NCBI GenBank assembly: GCA_964551335.1
Contig: CAZKCO010000036.1
Coordinates: forward strand, 6,373 to 70,372
From: Tunicatimonas sp964551335
Lineage (GTDB): Bacteria > Bacteroidota > Bacteroidia > Cytophagales > Cyclobacteriaceae
Length of the DNA: 64,000 nt
Direction of reading: 5' to 3'
This document shows positions 1 through 9,171 of the stretch, piece after piece (the stretch's first letter is position 1; each line of letters starts with the position of its first letter). The notes beneath the pieces are model-generated. The model worked only from the letters and a program-made list of their open reading frames with translations, ran no database searches and was not told where the DNA came from. The position numbers were made by a program, and so were the translations under genes.

Positions 1-75
1 ACCCTTAGACAGATACGATACTGAATAAGTTGACCCGGCAATGCCGGCTGCTTCAGACGTGATTAAAATATTCAT
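1..75 (-). CDS. Probable glycosyltransferase, N-terminal fragment (runs off the left edge)
   Basis: An ATG at 75-73 on the minus strand opens a frame that stays open to base 1, giving 25 residues beginning MNILITSEAAGIAGSTYSVS. A hydrophobic first beta-strand followed by a Gly- and Ser-rich loop is typical of the N-terminus of GT-B glycosyltransferases, in the style of glycosyltransferase family 1 or 4. It lies 79 bases downstream of the acyltransferase gene on the same strand and may share its transcript, which would fit a cell-envelope role. The family call rests on only 25 residues and is an inference. Confidence 0.4.
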   Translation of the reverse strand, partial: MNILITSEAAGIAGSTYSVSYLSKG

Positions 76-154
76 AAATACCTATGCCAAAGGACTGGCA
101 AGTTAGAAAAAATGTCTGTTGTGCTCACACATTTATCAATTTTGTCAAATTGGC

Positions 155-1021
155 TTAGACTCGGTTGGAAGAAACTTCTACCGGAGGAGTAATTTTCCAA
201 CGACGATGTGACCATAACCAATTGGCTGGTTGCTGGCGAATGACCTTTTCAGTAAGTTCAGCGTAGCGGTGTACAATATTATTCTGTTCAGTGTAGGGTG
301 GGGCAGCGATCTGAGTAAAGTGTACCTGGTAGTATCCACGAGATAGTCGGTACATAGCGGCAAAAAATACCGGATAGCCGGTGATTTTGGGAAGCTGCTC
401 AACCCCTTGATAGAATCCAGTATTTTGATTTAAAAAGTGACACCATATTTTGGGAGTTTCAGCGGCGGGGGTCTGGTCTCCGACCATGGCAATAGCCCTG
501 GACTGTTCTCTGCGTTTTAGAATGGTTCTGACGGCAGAGTCTTTATCAATCGGTTCGCCACCAAATCGGGACCGGATTCGGTACATAAAGCGGTTCATCC
601 TCGAGCTGGCTAATCTTTTATATATAGCGTCCACGGGGAAGGGAAGAGCTAAGCAGCCTGCAAGTAACAGCCACTCCCAGTTACATTGATGAGCTGCCAG
701 AATAATCACCGATTGATTCTGCTGATAATAGTCCTGGATTGGTTCCATGCCTTCAAAAACGACCCTACTTCTAAGTTCTTCCGCTGAAATGGTTCTTCCG
801 TACAGTGTTTCAATAGTAACGTCGGATAAATTACGATAGAAAGCTTCGGCGATATGATGTATTTCATCTACCGATTTCTCTGGGAAAGAACGTTTTAGAT
901 TATCAACTACTGTTTTTCGCCGATATCGTACAACGCGGTAAGCTAAAAATGCAGCTAGATTGGAAAGGTGATAGAGCCAATCTAAAGGCCATTGCGAGAA
1001 AAATCTTAGAAGAAAAATCAT
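155..1021 (-). CDS. Lipid A biosynthesis (LpxL/HtrB-type) lauroyl/myristoyl acyltransferase family protein
   Basis: 288 residues, the usual length for this family. These inner-membrane enzymes add a secondary acyl chain from acyl-ACP to the lipid A precursor; Bacteroidota homologues may also serve other lipids. The HX4E catalytic motif is visible as HQCNWE at residues 111-116, and a conserved Trp/Arg-rich stretch (NWLWSHRRWK) lies near the C-terminus. The N-terminus has a hydrophobic segment at about residues 1-30. I start at the ATG at 1021. The frame continues upstream to 1231, but that would run 137 bases into the neighbouring porP-like gene, and the family begins with a segment like MIFLLRFF. 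The spacing to the upstream gene is 73 bases. The substrate cannot be told from the sequence. Confidence 0.85.
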   Translation of the reverse strand: MIFLLRFFSQWPLDWLYHLSNLAAFLAYRVVRYRRKTVVDNLKRSFPEKSVDEIHHIAEAFYRNLSDVTIETLYGRTISAEELRSRVVFEGMEPIQDYYQQNQSVIILAAHQCNWEWLLLAGCLALPFPVDAIYKRLASSRMNRFMYRIRSRFGGEPIDKDSAVRTILKRREQSRAIAMVGDQTPAAETPKIWCHFLNQNTGFYQGVEQLPKITGYPVFFAAMYRLSRGYYQVHFTQIAAPPYTEQNNIVHRYAELTEKVIRQQPANWLWSHRRWKITPPVEVSSNRV

Positions 1022-1094
1022 GAGCGGCAAAGTAAAGAACTGCCTTTCAGCAATCCAATACCCCACTGAGGTGAAAAGAAATTTCGAAGATAGA

Positions 1095-2657
1095 TTACTC
1101 AATAACCAGAATCCAGGCTTTTGAGAACTGAGGGTCTTTCCGTATCTGATGGATACGAGACCTAATAACATCAGCATTATCCGACTCCATGATGCTGGTG
1201 TAGTAATATTGTTTATCCGAATTGTAGCCAACGGTGGCAGAATATCCTTTAGCGGCTAGTTGCTGGGCTAATTTCTCCGCATTGGGCCGCTGAGAAAATG
1301 TTCCAGCAATCAGGTACACCCCGGTTTCCATTTCTAATGGATGGTTACTTTGCTTTCGTTTTGCTTTGGCAAACCGAGGTTCTTGCGGTTTCTCTTTGCC
1401 CAATTTAACTGTTCCATTGCCAGAGTTATCAATTTCCTCGAAGGTGATATTTTCTAAATCGGCAGGTTTCTTTTCACTAGACTGACTAGGCTGAGTGACT
1501 GAAGTTCCAGTTTCAATCTGCTGTTGGTGCTGGGTTTGAATATTTTCGTTGTTAGTAGAAGCAGGTGGAATAACAGTATTCTGACTTTTGGCTGGTTGTA
1601 GTGGTTCTGGTTGTACTTGTTTACGAGAGGGAGTAGGTTCGGAGCCTTTCTTCTCGGCTTTCTTTTCCTCTTTCTCTTTCTTGCGTTGTGCTTCAATGAC
1701 TGCTTCAGGAATGGCTTCAGAATCTTGTTTGGTGGTTAGCCGGGGTTTACGCCGCATGGTGGCTCTTTTCTTTCCCAGTACCAGTGCCAATTGTACTTCA
1801 TGGGTTCCAAAGCTGTTAGCCGCCAGCTCATTACCGCCTAGGCCATAGTGGTAACCAAACTTAAATGATTTGGTCTGAAACCCAATCAAAGAAGCAATTC
1901 CAGCCTGTTGTTGATAGCCACCACCTACCCAGAAGCTATTACCAAATCGCAGTAGGGCCAACGCTTCGGCCTGAGGTTCTGATTGGGTGGCATAATGATA
2001 TAAGAGCGTTGGTTCCAGGAAAACCCGAGCACCCAGGCTGAATTTATAATTTAAACTGGCAATAGCCCGATCAAATTGGCTTAAACCACCAGTGTTGGTA
2101 GGATCCATAAATGAAGGGGGGGCAAATAACTCAGGAATGGAAAGACCAAGATTAAACCCAGAGTGGTGATACTGAAGGCCAAATCTTCCACTTAAATAAA
2201 CTCCCGAATTCTGGGCTGCTTGAAAAATAGCATCGTCTCCGCTGTTTACTCCACTTAAATCATAACTATCGAGCCCAATACCGGCAGACAGTCCGAAGCG
2301 GATATAATGCTCCTTTTCGGCTGATAAGGGCACTAGATAAGCAGCAGTTGCCCGAATAGTCGAGGTCTGGAAGATACCTAATCGGTCGTGGGTAAGGTCG
2401 GTCCCAATCGATAGAGGGTTGGCGTTGCCGGTAGGCGTATGAAAACTAAGGTTTGCGCTAGATGGGGCACCCTCTATGCCCAGCCATTGCTGCCGATGGG
2501 TTAAATACAACACTGGATGAGCATCGTAACCTGCAAAAGCCGGATTGTAGAGGTAAGGGTTAATAACATGATGCGTAAAAAAAGGCATGTTTTGACCTAC
2601 AACAGTCAAACTGAAAGATAACAGAAACAATAAACAAATTGCGATCCTCACGCCCAT
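1095..2657 (-). CDS. PorP/SprF family type IX secretion outer-membrane protein with a C-terminal SPOR domain
   Basis: 520 residues. Residues 1-22 form a Sec signal peptide ending VVGQ. Residues about 25-300 match the PorP/SprF beta-barrel family (motifs VINPYLYNPAFAGYD, LTHRQQW and repeated barrel strands), which in Bacteroidota is linked to the type IX secretion system and gliding. A linker rich in Lys, Glu, Gln and Pro covers about 305-440. Residues about 443-520 (GVYLIAGTFS through KAWILVIE) look like a SPOR domain, a fold that binds peptidoglycan with denuded glycan strands. PorP/SprF proteins are usually about 300-350 residues, so the linker and SPOR part are an extension. Together they suggest an outer-membrane barrel tethered to the cell wall. 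The barrel family call is firm, the SPOR call good, the tethering role inferred. Confidence 0.85.
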   Translation of the reverse strand: MGVRIAICLLFLLSFSLTVVGQNMPFFTHHVINPYLYNPAFAGYDAHPVLYLTHRQQWLGIEGAPSSANLSFHTPTGNANPLSIGTDLTHDRLGIFQTSTIRATAAYLVPLSAEKEHYIRFGLSAGIGLDSYDLSGVNSGDDAIFQAAQNSGVYLSGRFGLQYHHSGFNLGLSIPELFAPPSFMDPTNTGGLSQFDRAIASLNYKFSLGARVFLEPTLLYHYATQSEPQAEALALLRFGNSFWVGGGYQQQAGIASLIGFQTKSFKFGYHYGLGGNELAANSFGTHEVQLALVLGKKRATMRRKPRLTTKQDSEAIPEAVIEAQRKKEKEEKKAEKKGSEPTPSRKQVQPEPLQPAKSQNTVIPPASTNNENIQTQHQQQIETGTSVTQPSQSSEKKPADLENITFEEIDNSGNGTVKLGKEKPQEPRFAKAKRKQSNHPLEMETGVYLIAGTFSQRPNAEKLAQQLAAKGYSATVGYNSDKQYYYTSIMESDNADVIRSRIHQIRKDPQFSKAWILVIE

Positions 2658-2683
2658 GAGCTAGTTCATAGAATACATCGAAA

Positions 2684-2691
2684 CAAAGCTA
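2684..2691 (-). promoter_or_regulatory. Candidate -7 element for the porP-like gene
   Basis: On the minus strand this reads TAGCTTTG, a full match to the Bacteroidota TAnnTTTG element, 26 bases before the start codon at 2657. The -33 region has only a T-run rather than a clear TTTG, so this is a partial match. Confidence 0.4.
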
Positions 2692-2895
2692 TAAAAGGAT
2701 TTAATAGTAAAAAGGTGAGAAAAGATAGTATCTTACGAATGAGCGATAATAGTAATTATCGTTCCTTTTTAGGAGTATGTAGGAAACAATAGGAACTAAA
2801 ATATAATTATTATAATATTTTATTTATATATTCTAATAAAACATTATCAAAATCATTCCATGCCATGATTTTTTCAATTGAATTGAAACCCAATC

Positions 2896-2928
2896 TTTTG
2901 TAATGGGTGAGGGAAACTGCTAGTTTCG
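2896..2928 (+). promoter_or_regulatory. Candidate Bacteroidota-type promoter for the DUF819 gene
   Basis: TTTTG at 2896-2900 is followed after 20 bases by TAGTTTCG at 2921-2928, a one-mismatch fit to TAnnTTTG. The start codon at 2951 is 22 bases downstream. The surrounding 2658-2950 stretch is AT-rich and holds no gene. Confidence 0.5.
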
Positions 2929-2950
2929 CCGATTATCTGACTTAGATGAT

Positions 2951-4210
2951 ATGGAAGAAACTGCAACCCCATCCGCACTTTTTACTGACGATCCGGTAAT
3001 TTTTGGAATCCTGATGGTAGTGCTCGCTTTTGTGTTTAAAACAGCGGCGAGTTACCGACCCTTCTGGCAAAAATTTTATGCTTATGTGCCTTCGGTACTG
3101 CTCTGTTATTTTGTTCCCGGAATACTAAACTCACTAAATATCATTTCCAGCGAAGACTCCAACCTCTATTATATGGCCTCCCGCTACTTGCTACCTTCCA
3201 GTTTAATTCTATTTACTATCGGAATCGATCTGAAAGCGATTTCTCGCTTGGGTAAAAAGGCGGTTATCATGTTTTTTGCCGGCACATTCGGCATTATCCT
3301 GGGTGGTCCTTTGGCTATTCTGTTGGTTTCTACATTTTCTCCGGAAACGGTAGGGGGTGCCGGTCCGGATGCAGTGTGGAGAGGGTTAACGACAGTAGCG
3401 GGTAGCTGGATTGGTGGAGGGGCTAACCAAACGGCTATGAAGGAAGTATTTGAGGTGGGAGATAGTATTTTTCCGGCAGTATTGGCGGTAGATATTATCA
3501 TCGCCAACATATGGTTGGCCGTTTTGCTTTACGGTAGTGGACGTAACGAAAAAATAGACCAGTTCTTCCGGGCGGATTCTTCGGCTATAAAGGAAGTGCA
3601 AAAACGTATCGAGGATTATGCGGCCGGCATCATGAAAATTCCTAAAACTTCGGATTTGATGCTGATTCTAGGTATCGCCTTTGGAATCACCGGATTTTCT
3701 CATTTATGCGCCAATAATATTGCCCCGTTCTTGCAAGAAAATTATCCGGTGTTAGAACAATTTAGTCTCACCTCTACTTTCTTTTGGATTGTGGTGATTG
3801 CTACCGGATTAGGATTAGCTCTTTCTTTCACGAAAATGAGAGAACTGGAGGGGGTAGGGGCGTCTCGCATAGCCACGGCCTTTCTTTATGTGCTAATCGC
3901 AACTATTGGTATGGAGATGGATCTTACGGCGGTGGTGAAAAGTCCCGGACTGTTTATGGTAGGAGCTATCTGGATTATCATTCACGTAATAGTGCTGCTG
4001 GTGGTAGCCAAGCTAATTAAAGCTCCTTTCTTTTTTGTGGCAGTAGGCAGTCAGGCGAACGTAGGAGGAGCCGCCTCCGCTCCGGTTGTAGCCTCGGCTT
4101 TTAGTCCGTCGTTAGCTCCGGTGGGGGTTCTGCTAGCAGTTCTAGGCTACTTTGTTGGAACTTACGGAGCCTGGCTCTGCGGCATCCTGATGCAAGCCGT
4201 AGCTGAATAA
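2951..4210 (+). CDS. DUF819 family integral membrane protein
   Basis: 419 residues with about ten to twelve hydrophobic segments across the whole length, so it is a polytopic inner-membrane protein. Glycine-rich membrane motifs such as GSWIGGGANQTAMKE (about residues 151-165) and GSQANVGGAASAPVVASAF near the C-terminus are the hallmark of the DUF819 (YjcL-like) family. These two half-motifs suggest an internally duplicated transporter fold, but the substrate is not known. It stands alone behind its own candidate promoter, divergent from the porP-like gene. Family assignment is firm; transport is an inference. Confidence 0.85.
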   Translation: MEETATPSALFTDDPVIFGILMVVLAFVFKTAASYRPFWQKFYAYVPSVLLCYFVPGILNSLNIISSEDSNLYYMASRYLLPSSLILFTIGIDLKAISRLGKKAVIMFFAGTFGIILGGPLAILLVSTFSPETVGGAGPDAVWRGLTTVAGSWIGGGANQTAMKEVFEVGDSIFPAVLAVDIIIANIWLAVLLYGSGRNEKIDQFFRADSSAIKEVQKRIEDYAAGIMKIPKTSDLMLILGIAFGITGFSHLCANNIAPFLQENYPVLEQFSLTSTFFWIVVIATGLGLALSFTKMRELEGVGASRIATAFLYVLIATIGMEMDLTAVVKSPGLFMVGAIWIIIHVIVLLVVAKLIKAPFFFVAVGSQANVGGAASAPVVASAFSPSLAPVGVLLAVLGYFVGTYGAWLCGILMQAVAE

Positions 4211-4295
4211 GGGGAGAATCAATGAACAGAGAGCAGTTAGCAATGAGCGATGAATAAGAATTAGTGACCAGTGACAGATCCTAATTTATAGCGAC

Positions 4296-5324
4296 ATGCC
4301 CCAAAATCCTCAGCAAGTACTTAAAGAGTTAAAAAAAGGCCAATATGCCCCGGTTTACTTTTTGCAGGGTGATGAGCCATTTTACATAGATCAAATTGCT
4401 CAATACATTGAGCAAAGTGCGTTATCCGAAACGGAGAAGGGGTTCAACCAAATCGTGCTCTACGGCAAGGACACTGATTTACCTACCGTGCTAACTAATG
4501 CTAAACGCTTTCCAATGATGGCGACCCGGCAGGTGGTGCTAGTAAAGGAAGCCCAGGAGCTAGCCGATTTGCAGCAAAAAGGTGGGCAGGAAATGCTATC
4601 TCAGTATGTGCAGCACCCCTTACCCTCCACTGTATTGGTTTTCTGCTACAAGTACAAATTGCTCAATAAAAAGCTAGCGTTAAGTAAGGCTCTCGAGCAA
4701 TTTGCGGTGTTAGTAGAGTCAAAGAAAATGTATGATAACCAGGTGCCTGACTGGATTATCCGCTGGGTGGAGCAGCAAAATCACACCATAGAAGAGCAGG
4801 CCGTTCAGATGCTGATGGACCATATTGGAAACAATCTCGAGCGATTAGCAAATGAGTTGGAGAAAGTATCTATTAACCTGGAAAAGGAATCTCAGACTGC
4901 AATTACTGCTGATCTGGTACAAAAGTACGTCGGTATTAGTAAAGAGTTTAATGCGTTTGAGCTTCAGAAAGCCATAGCTCAGGGTAATTTTGCCAAAGCA
5001 TTCCAGATTGTATACTACTTTTCGGCCAACCCCAAGGCCAACCCTATTATCCCCACTATTGCGCTGTTGTTTACGTTTTTTAGTAAATTACTGTTGGTGC
5101 ATCAGGCTACTGATAAAACGGAGCGCGGATTGGCCTCGTTGCTGAAAGTACACCCGTTTTTCGTGAAGGAGTATCGGGTAGCTTCCGTCAATTACCCATT
5201 ACCTAAAGTGATCCGTAATATTAGTTTATTGCGGCGGGCCGACTTAAATGCAAAAGGTATTGAGAATACTACTGGCAGCGATGATCAAATTCTGAAAGGG
5301 TTGGTATATCAACTTATGCATTGA
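4296..5324 (+). CDS. holA: DNA polymerase III, delta subunit
   Basis: 342 residues, the normal length for HolA. The delta subunit is part of the clamp loader and opens the beta clamp so it can be placed on DNA. The N-terminus (PVYFLQGDEPFYIDQIAQYI at about residues 19-38) matches the degenerate P-loop start of delta, where the Walker A lysine is lost. FPMMATRQVVLVKEAQEL follows at about 69-86, and a helical C-terminal collar domain begins near 220. It starts with ATG 85 bases after the DUF819 gene and is followed closely by the TPR protein gene. Confidence 0.92.
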   Translation: MPQNPQQVLKELKKGQYAPVYFLQGDEPFYIDQIAQYIEQSALSETEKGFNQIVLYGKDTDLPTVLTNAKRFPMMATRQVVLVKEAQELADLQQKGGQEMLSQYVQHPLPSTVLVFCYKYKLLNKKLALSKALEQFAVLVESKKMYDNQVPDWIIRWVEQQNHTIEEQAVQMLMDHIGNNLERLANELEKVSINLEKESQTAITADLVQKYVGISKEFNAFELQKAIAQGNFAKAFQIVYYFSANPKANPIIPTIALLFTFFSKLLLVHQATDKTERGLASLLKVHPFFVKEYRVASVNYPLPKVIRNISLLRRADLNAKGIENTTGSDDQILKGLVYQLMH

Positions 5325-5402
5325 TTCGTTAATAAGTTATATTATCTGTCGTCTATCTTCCGATAATCAGCTTAATTGCTGAAAAAATATTTTAAAACAA
5401 CT

Positions 5403-8400
5403 ATGAGACAGCCTTTTTCTAAGCTGATTTTTTTCTTCTACTTTTTGGTTTCTACCACGGTTTCTGCCCAAGAGTATCTTTCCCAAAACCTGCCGGACCG
5501 TTGGTATCAGCAAGGAATGGATCTGCTAGATAAAAAGAAGTTTGGAGCGGCTCGAGAATCGTTCGAACGCTATATTGCTCAGTCACCTGGGGGACAATAC
5601 TCAACGGATGCTCAGTACTACGCCGCCTATTCAGCAATTCGGCTGTATAATTTAGACGGTGAGGCGCAAATGGCTCAGTTTCTCCAGGAACACGGCAGTC
5701 ATCCCAAGGCCATCCGGGCCAATTATGAGCTAGGGAACTTCTATTTTAATGAGCAGCGCTACGATAAGGTGATAGAATACTTCGAGAAAACCGATACCCG
5801 AAACCTGTCGGTGGTGGAGGAAGAAACCCGGGATTTCAAACTCGGATACGCCTATTTCACTCGGAAAAAATTTGATGAAGCTAAACCGCTGTTTGATGTT
5901 TTAAAAAACAGTAACAACCCTTATCAGAATGCTGCCTATTATTACGCGGGCTATATCGCCCTGCAAAATGAAGAATATGACCAAGCGCTGAATGACTTGC
6001 GGAGAATTGAAAATGACGAATCCTACGGTCGAACAGTTCCTTTCCTGATTGCTAACATTCTAAATCAGCAGGGGAGGTATGATCAGCTCAAAACCTACGG
6101 GGAGAAGATTTTAGCCAAAAATGAAGCGGGCGGTAAATCTAGCGTAGCGAACTTTCCGGAGATCATGCTTCTGGTGGGCGAAGCTAACTATCAGCAAGAA
6201 CGTTACGCCGATGCCGAACCTTTTTTGCAAACCTACGCCCAAACGCGAAATGCTGACCGCGGAGTATTATACCGATTAGGTTACGCTCAGTATCAGCTAG
6301 GAAAAGGTGATGATGCTATTGAAAATCTAAAACAAGCAGCTTTGTCTCAGGATAGTATCGGACAATTTGCATCCTTCTATCTGGGAGTATTGTATACCGA
6401 CCAAGATAATCTGGAGTACGCTGTATCTGCTTTTGAAACGGCTTCTCAGCAAAAGTATGACGAAAAAATTCGGGAGCAGTCTCTCTTCAATCTGGGAAAA
6501 ACGCAGTTTGCTCGGGAGGAATACGGGGGAGCCATTCAATCGCTGAACCGGCTAAAAGAGGAGTACCCCCGAACTCAGTACGCTACCGAGGCCAATGATC
6601 TGCTTAGCGAAGCCTATTTGCATACCCAGAATTACGCGGCTGCTATTGACTTTATTGAAAGCTTACCCAACAAAACATTGCCGGTACGTACGGCCTATCA
6701 GCAAGTGAGCTATCGGGCCGCAACCCAAGCTTTCAACCAATCCAGATACCGGCTGTCGGTAGATCTGTTCGACAAATCTTTGGAGTATCCGATTGACCGC
6801 GAACTGGTTGCCGCGGCTAATTTCTGGAAAGGAGAAGCCTATTCCATCGGGAAATTCTGGGACAAGGCTATCGATTCTTACAATGCTGTTTTCCGGGCAC
6901 TTGCCGGGGAGCGTCTGGAAGGGGATAAAGCGCTGTACCATACCAAAGCCCAGTACGGGATTGGTTACGCCCACTTTAATACCAAGCAATATTCGAAGGC
7001 ACTTACTCACTTCGACAAGTATGTACAGCAAACTATGCTCCGTCAAAATCGGAGTAACCAGGATGAATTCTATCTGGCCGATGCGCTCTTAAGGTTGGGT
7101 GACTCGTACTACGTCACTAAAAATTACCAAAAAGCAATACAAACCTACGACCGGGCCATTCAGCAGCGGACTGCCGAAGCCGGTTATGCTTATTACCAAC
7201 AAGGCATCATTCAGGGCATTCTGGGTAACCGCGACCAGGGAATTCAAAAGTTGGATAGGGTACTAAGCCAGTACCGCGATTCTCCCTTCTACGATGACGC
7301 ACTTTTTCAGAAAGCCCAATTACAATTGCAAAATGGGGATTACCGGAACGCTGTTCAAGGATTTTCTGCTTTATTGGAGACCCAACCTCAGAGTGTACTC
7401 GCTCCTTACGCATTACTCAGACGGGCAGTAGCCTATTCTAACCAGCAGCAGTACCGCGAGGCCGAACAGGATTATAAGAGAATTTTAGACGAATACATGG
7501 CTCATTCTACGGCCAATTCGGCTATTTTAGGCTTGCAGGAAGTCACGACTCTTTCTGGAAATTCATCTAGTTTTTCCGCTTACTTGGCTAAGTATAAGGA
7601 AGCTAATCCGGAAGATGCCAACGTAGCGGGTATTGAATACGAATCGGCTAAAAACCTCTACTTCTCACAGCAGTACACCCAAGCAATTCAACAATTGCAG
7701 AAGTTTGCCGATACCTACCCAGATAATGCCAATACCCCCGAAGCCCGCTACTACATTGGTGAATCTTATTATCGATTAGGAAGAACGGAGGAAGCTTTAG
7801 AGACCTATTATGCACTTACGGCGGAACCTAACCATCCGCAAATTCAGCGGATCATGCAGCGTATTGCTGAACTAGAGCAGTCTCAAGCCAACTACGCTAA
7901 TGCCGTAACGTACTTTCAGCGGCTGGCTCAATCGGCCCGCACTACCAAGCAGCGGTATAATGCCTGGCAGGGATTAATGACGTCGTATTACGAACTAGCT
8001 CAGGATAACCCTGCACTTTTAGATTCAGTTGATTACTACGCCCAGCAGATACTGGAAAAAGCGAATGTTTCTACCAATGCTGCCAATCAGGCAAGTCTAT
8101 TCCGAGGCAGGGCAGCCTACGAGCAAGGTAATTTAGAACAAGCCGAACAGGTTTTGACTGGGTTGGCTCAGTCGGCACCGGATGAAAACGGTGCTGAGGC
8201 CCAGTATTTATTGGCAAAGATTAAGTACGACCGGGGTAATTACCAGGAGTCCATTGATGCCCTGTACGAACTGAATAAGAATTTCGGCGGCTACGAAAAC
8301 TGGTTAGGAGCTTCATTTTTACTGATTGCCGAAAACTATGCCGCTTCCGATGAGCTGTTCCAGGCCAAAGCTACTCTCACCTCTATCATTGAGAATTCTC

Positions 8401-8549
8401 CCCAACCTGATGTGGTGAAGCAAGCCCAAGACCGACTGGCTGAATTAGAATTGGAAGAAGCAGAACAGCAGCAAGAACGAGAAGCCCAGGACAGTGCTCA
8501 GCAGGAAGCTGAAAATGAAATTATATTGGAAGAACCCTCAAATCCCTAA
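5403..8549 (+). CDS. Large secreted or outer-membrane-associated TPR protein
   Basis: 1048 residues. I start at the ATG at 5403, which gives a signal peptide (MRQPFSKLIFFFYFLVSTTVSAQ); a TTG at 5376 would only add nine residues. The rest is almost wholly tetratricopeptide-like repeats, with recurring patterns such as A.YY.GYIAL...EYDQAL (about residue 180 onward) and GESYYRLGRTEEALE (about 795). The tail (about 1015-1048) is a Glu/Gln-rich low-complexity segment. TPR arrays of this kind act as protein-protein scaffolds, in Bacteroidota often in the periplasm next to outer-membrane machinery. The specific role is unknown. It follows holA by 78 bases and may share a transcript. Confidence 0.8.
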   Translation: MRQPFSKLIFFFYFLVSTTVSAQEYLSQNLPDRWYQQGMDLLDKKKFGAARESFERYIAQSPGGQYSTDAQYYAAYSAIRLYNLDGEAQMAQFLQEHGSHPKAIRANYELGNFYFNEQRYDKVIEYFEKTDTRNLSVVEEETRDFKLGYAYFTRKKFDEAKPLFDVLKNSNNPYQNAAYYYAGYIALQNEEYDQALNDLRRIENDESYGRTVPFLIANILNQQGRYDQLKTYGEKILAKNEAGGKSSVANFPEIMLLVGEANYQQERYADAEPFLQTYAQTRNADRGVLYRLGYAQYQLGKGDDAIENLKQAALSQDSIGQFASFYLGVLYTDQDNLEYAVSAFETASQQKYDEKIREQSLFNLGKTQFAREEYGGAIQSLNRLKEEYPRTQYATEANDLLSEAYLHTQNYAAAIDFIESLPNKTLPVRTAYQQVSYRAATQAFNQSRYRLSVDLFDKSLEYPIDRELVAAANFWKGEAYSIGKFWDKAIDSYNAVFRALAGERLEGDKALYHTKAQYGIGYAHFNTKQYSKALTHFDKYVQQTMLRQNRSNQDEFYLADALLRLGDSYYVTKNYQKAIQTYDRAIQQRTAEAGYAYYQQGIIQGILGNRDQGIQKLDRVLSQYRDSPFYDDALFQKAQLQLQNGDYRNAVQGFSALLETQPQSVLAPYALLRRAVAYSNQQQYREAEQDYKRILDEYMAHSTANSAILGLQEVTTLSGNSSSFSAYLAKYKEANPEDANVAGIEYESAKNLYFSQQYTQAIQQLQKFADTYPDNANTPEARYYIGESYYRLGRTEEALETYYALTAEPNHPQIQRIMQRIAELEQSQANYANAVTYFQRLAQSARTTKQRYNAWQGLMTSYYELAQDNPALLDSVDYYAQQILEKANVSTNAANQASLFRGRAAYEQGNLEQAEQVLTGLAQSAPDENGAEAQYLLAKIKYDRGNYQESIDALYELNKNFGGYENWLGASFLLIAENYAASDELFQAKATLTSIIENSPQPDVVKQAQDRLAELELEEAEQQQEREAQDSAQQEAENEIILEEPSNP

Positions 8550-8610
8550 AAAAACTAACTTTTCGCTATCGCTTGGGTTAAGACTCTTTATAACCACAAA
8601 TTTTTTTACT

Positions 8611-9162
8611 ATGCGTTACCTAGCGTTTTTTTTATTACTTTTTGTTTTTGCAAGTTGTGCCGATAAGAAACGGTCAGTAGAGGAAAAAGAAGAACTGGAA
8701 TTTGAATCGGATGTTGTAGTGGGGCAGGAGCAGGATGAAATTCGGTTGGGAGAAGGAACAGTAGTGGAGACGGTAGATGACAACGAGTCGCTACGTATCT
8801 TGAAGGATGCATTACGGGTGACTGAACTTGACTCAGTCCTGTCAGCCGAAGGGCCGTACACTTTGTTTGCGCCCTCAGATAAAGCTTTTGAAGAGTTAGT
8901 TCCAGTTGGTCAGAATAACCTGCCCGATGATATGGATGAAGAAGAATTAAAGCAGATTTTACTCAACCACGTTGTTGAGGGAAAATTAAGCAGTACTGAT
9001 CTTCAGGAGGGCCAAACGTTGACTACGCTCGGAGGTGGTGAGTTAACTGTAATGGAGATTGAAAGCCAGATGAAGATTGATAGTGCTGATCTTGTATTTA
9101 TTGACCGTGAAGCAGACAACGGTTACGTACATATTATCGACCGGGTGCTCATGCCCAATTAA
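8611..9162 (+). CDS. Fasciclin (FAS1) domain lipoprotein
   Basis: 183 residues. The ATG at 8611 gives a lipoprotein signal (RYLAFFLLLFVFASC), with the lipidated Cys at about residue 16. An acidic linker follows, then one FAS1 domain at about residues 52-183, shown by the H1-type motif GPYTLFAPSDKAFEEL, the LLNHVVEGKL segment and the closing YVHIIDRVLMP. FAS1 domains mediate adhesion or carbohydrate contact at cell surfaces. A longer frame begins inside the preceding gene at 8494, but that start would bury the lipoprotein signal, so it is rejected. The next gene, nadD, starts nine bases after the stop. Confidence 0.85.
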   Translation: MRYLAFFLLLFVFASCADKKRSVEEKEELEFESDVVVGQEQDEIRLGEGTVVETVDDNESLRILKDALRVTELDSVLSAEGPYTLFAPSDKAFEELVPVGQNNLPDDMDEEELKQILLNHVVEGKLSSTDLQEGQTLTTLGGGELTVMEIESQMKIDSADLVFIDREADNGYVHIIDRVLMPN

Positions 9163-9171
9163 CGTTCATTT

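Noticed and set aside
1022..1231. Longer start for the acyltransferase
   Set aside because: It would overlap the porP-like gene by 137 bases and add about 70 residues without family support.
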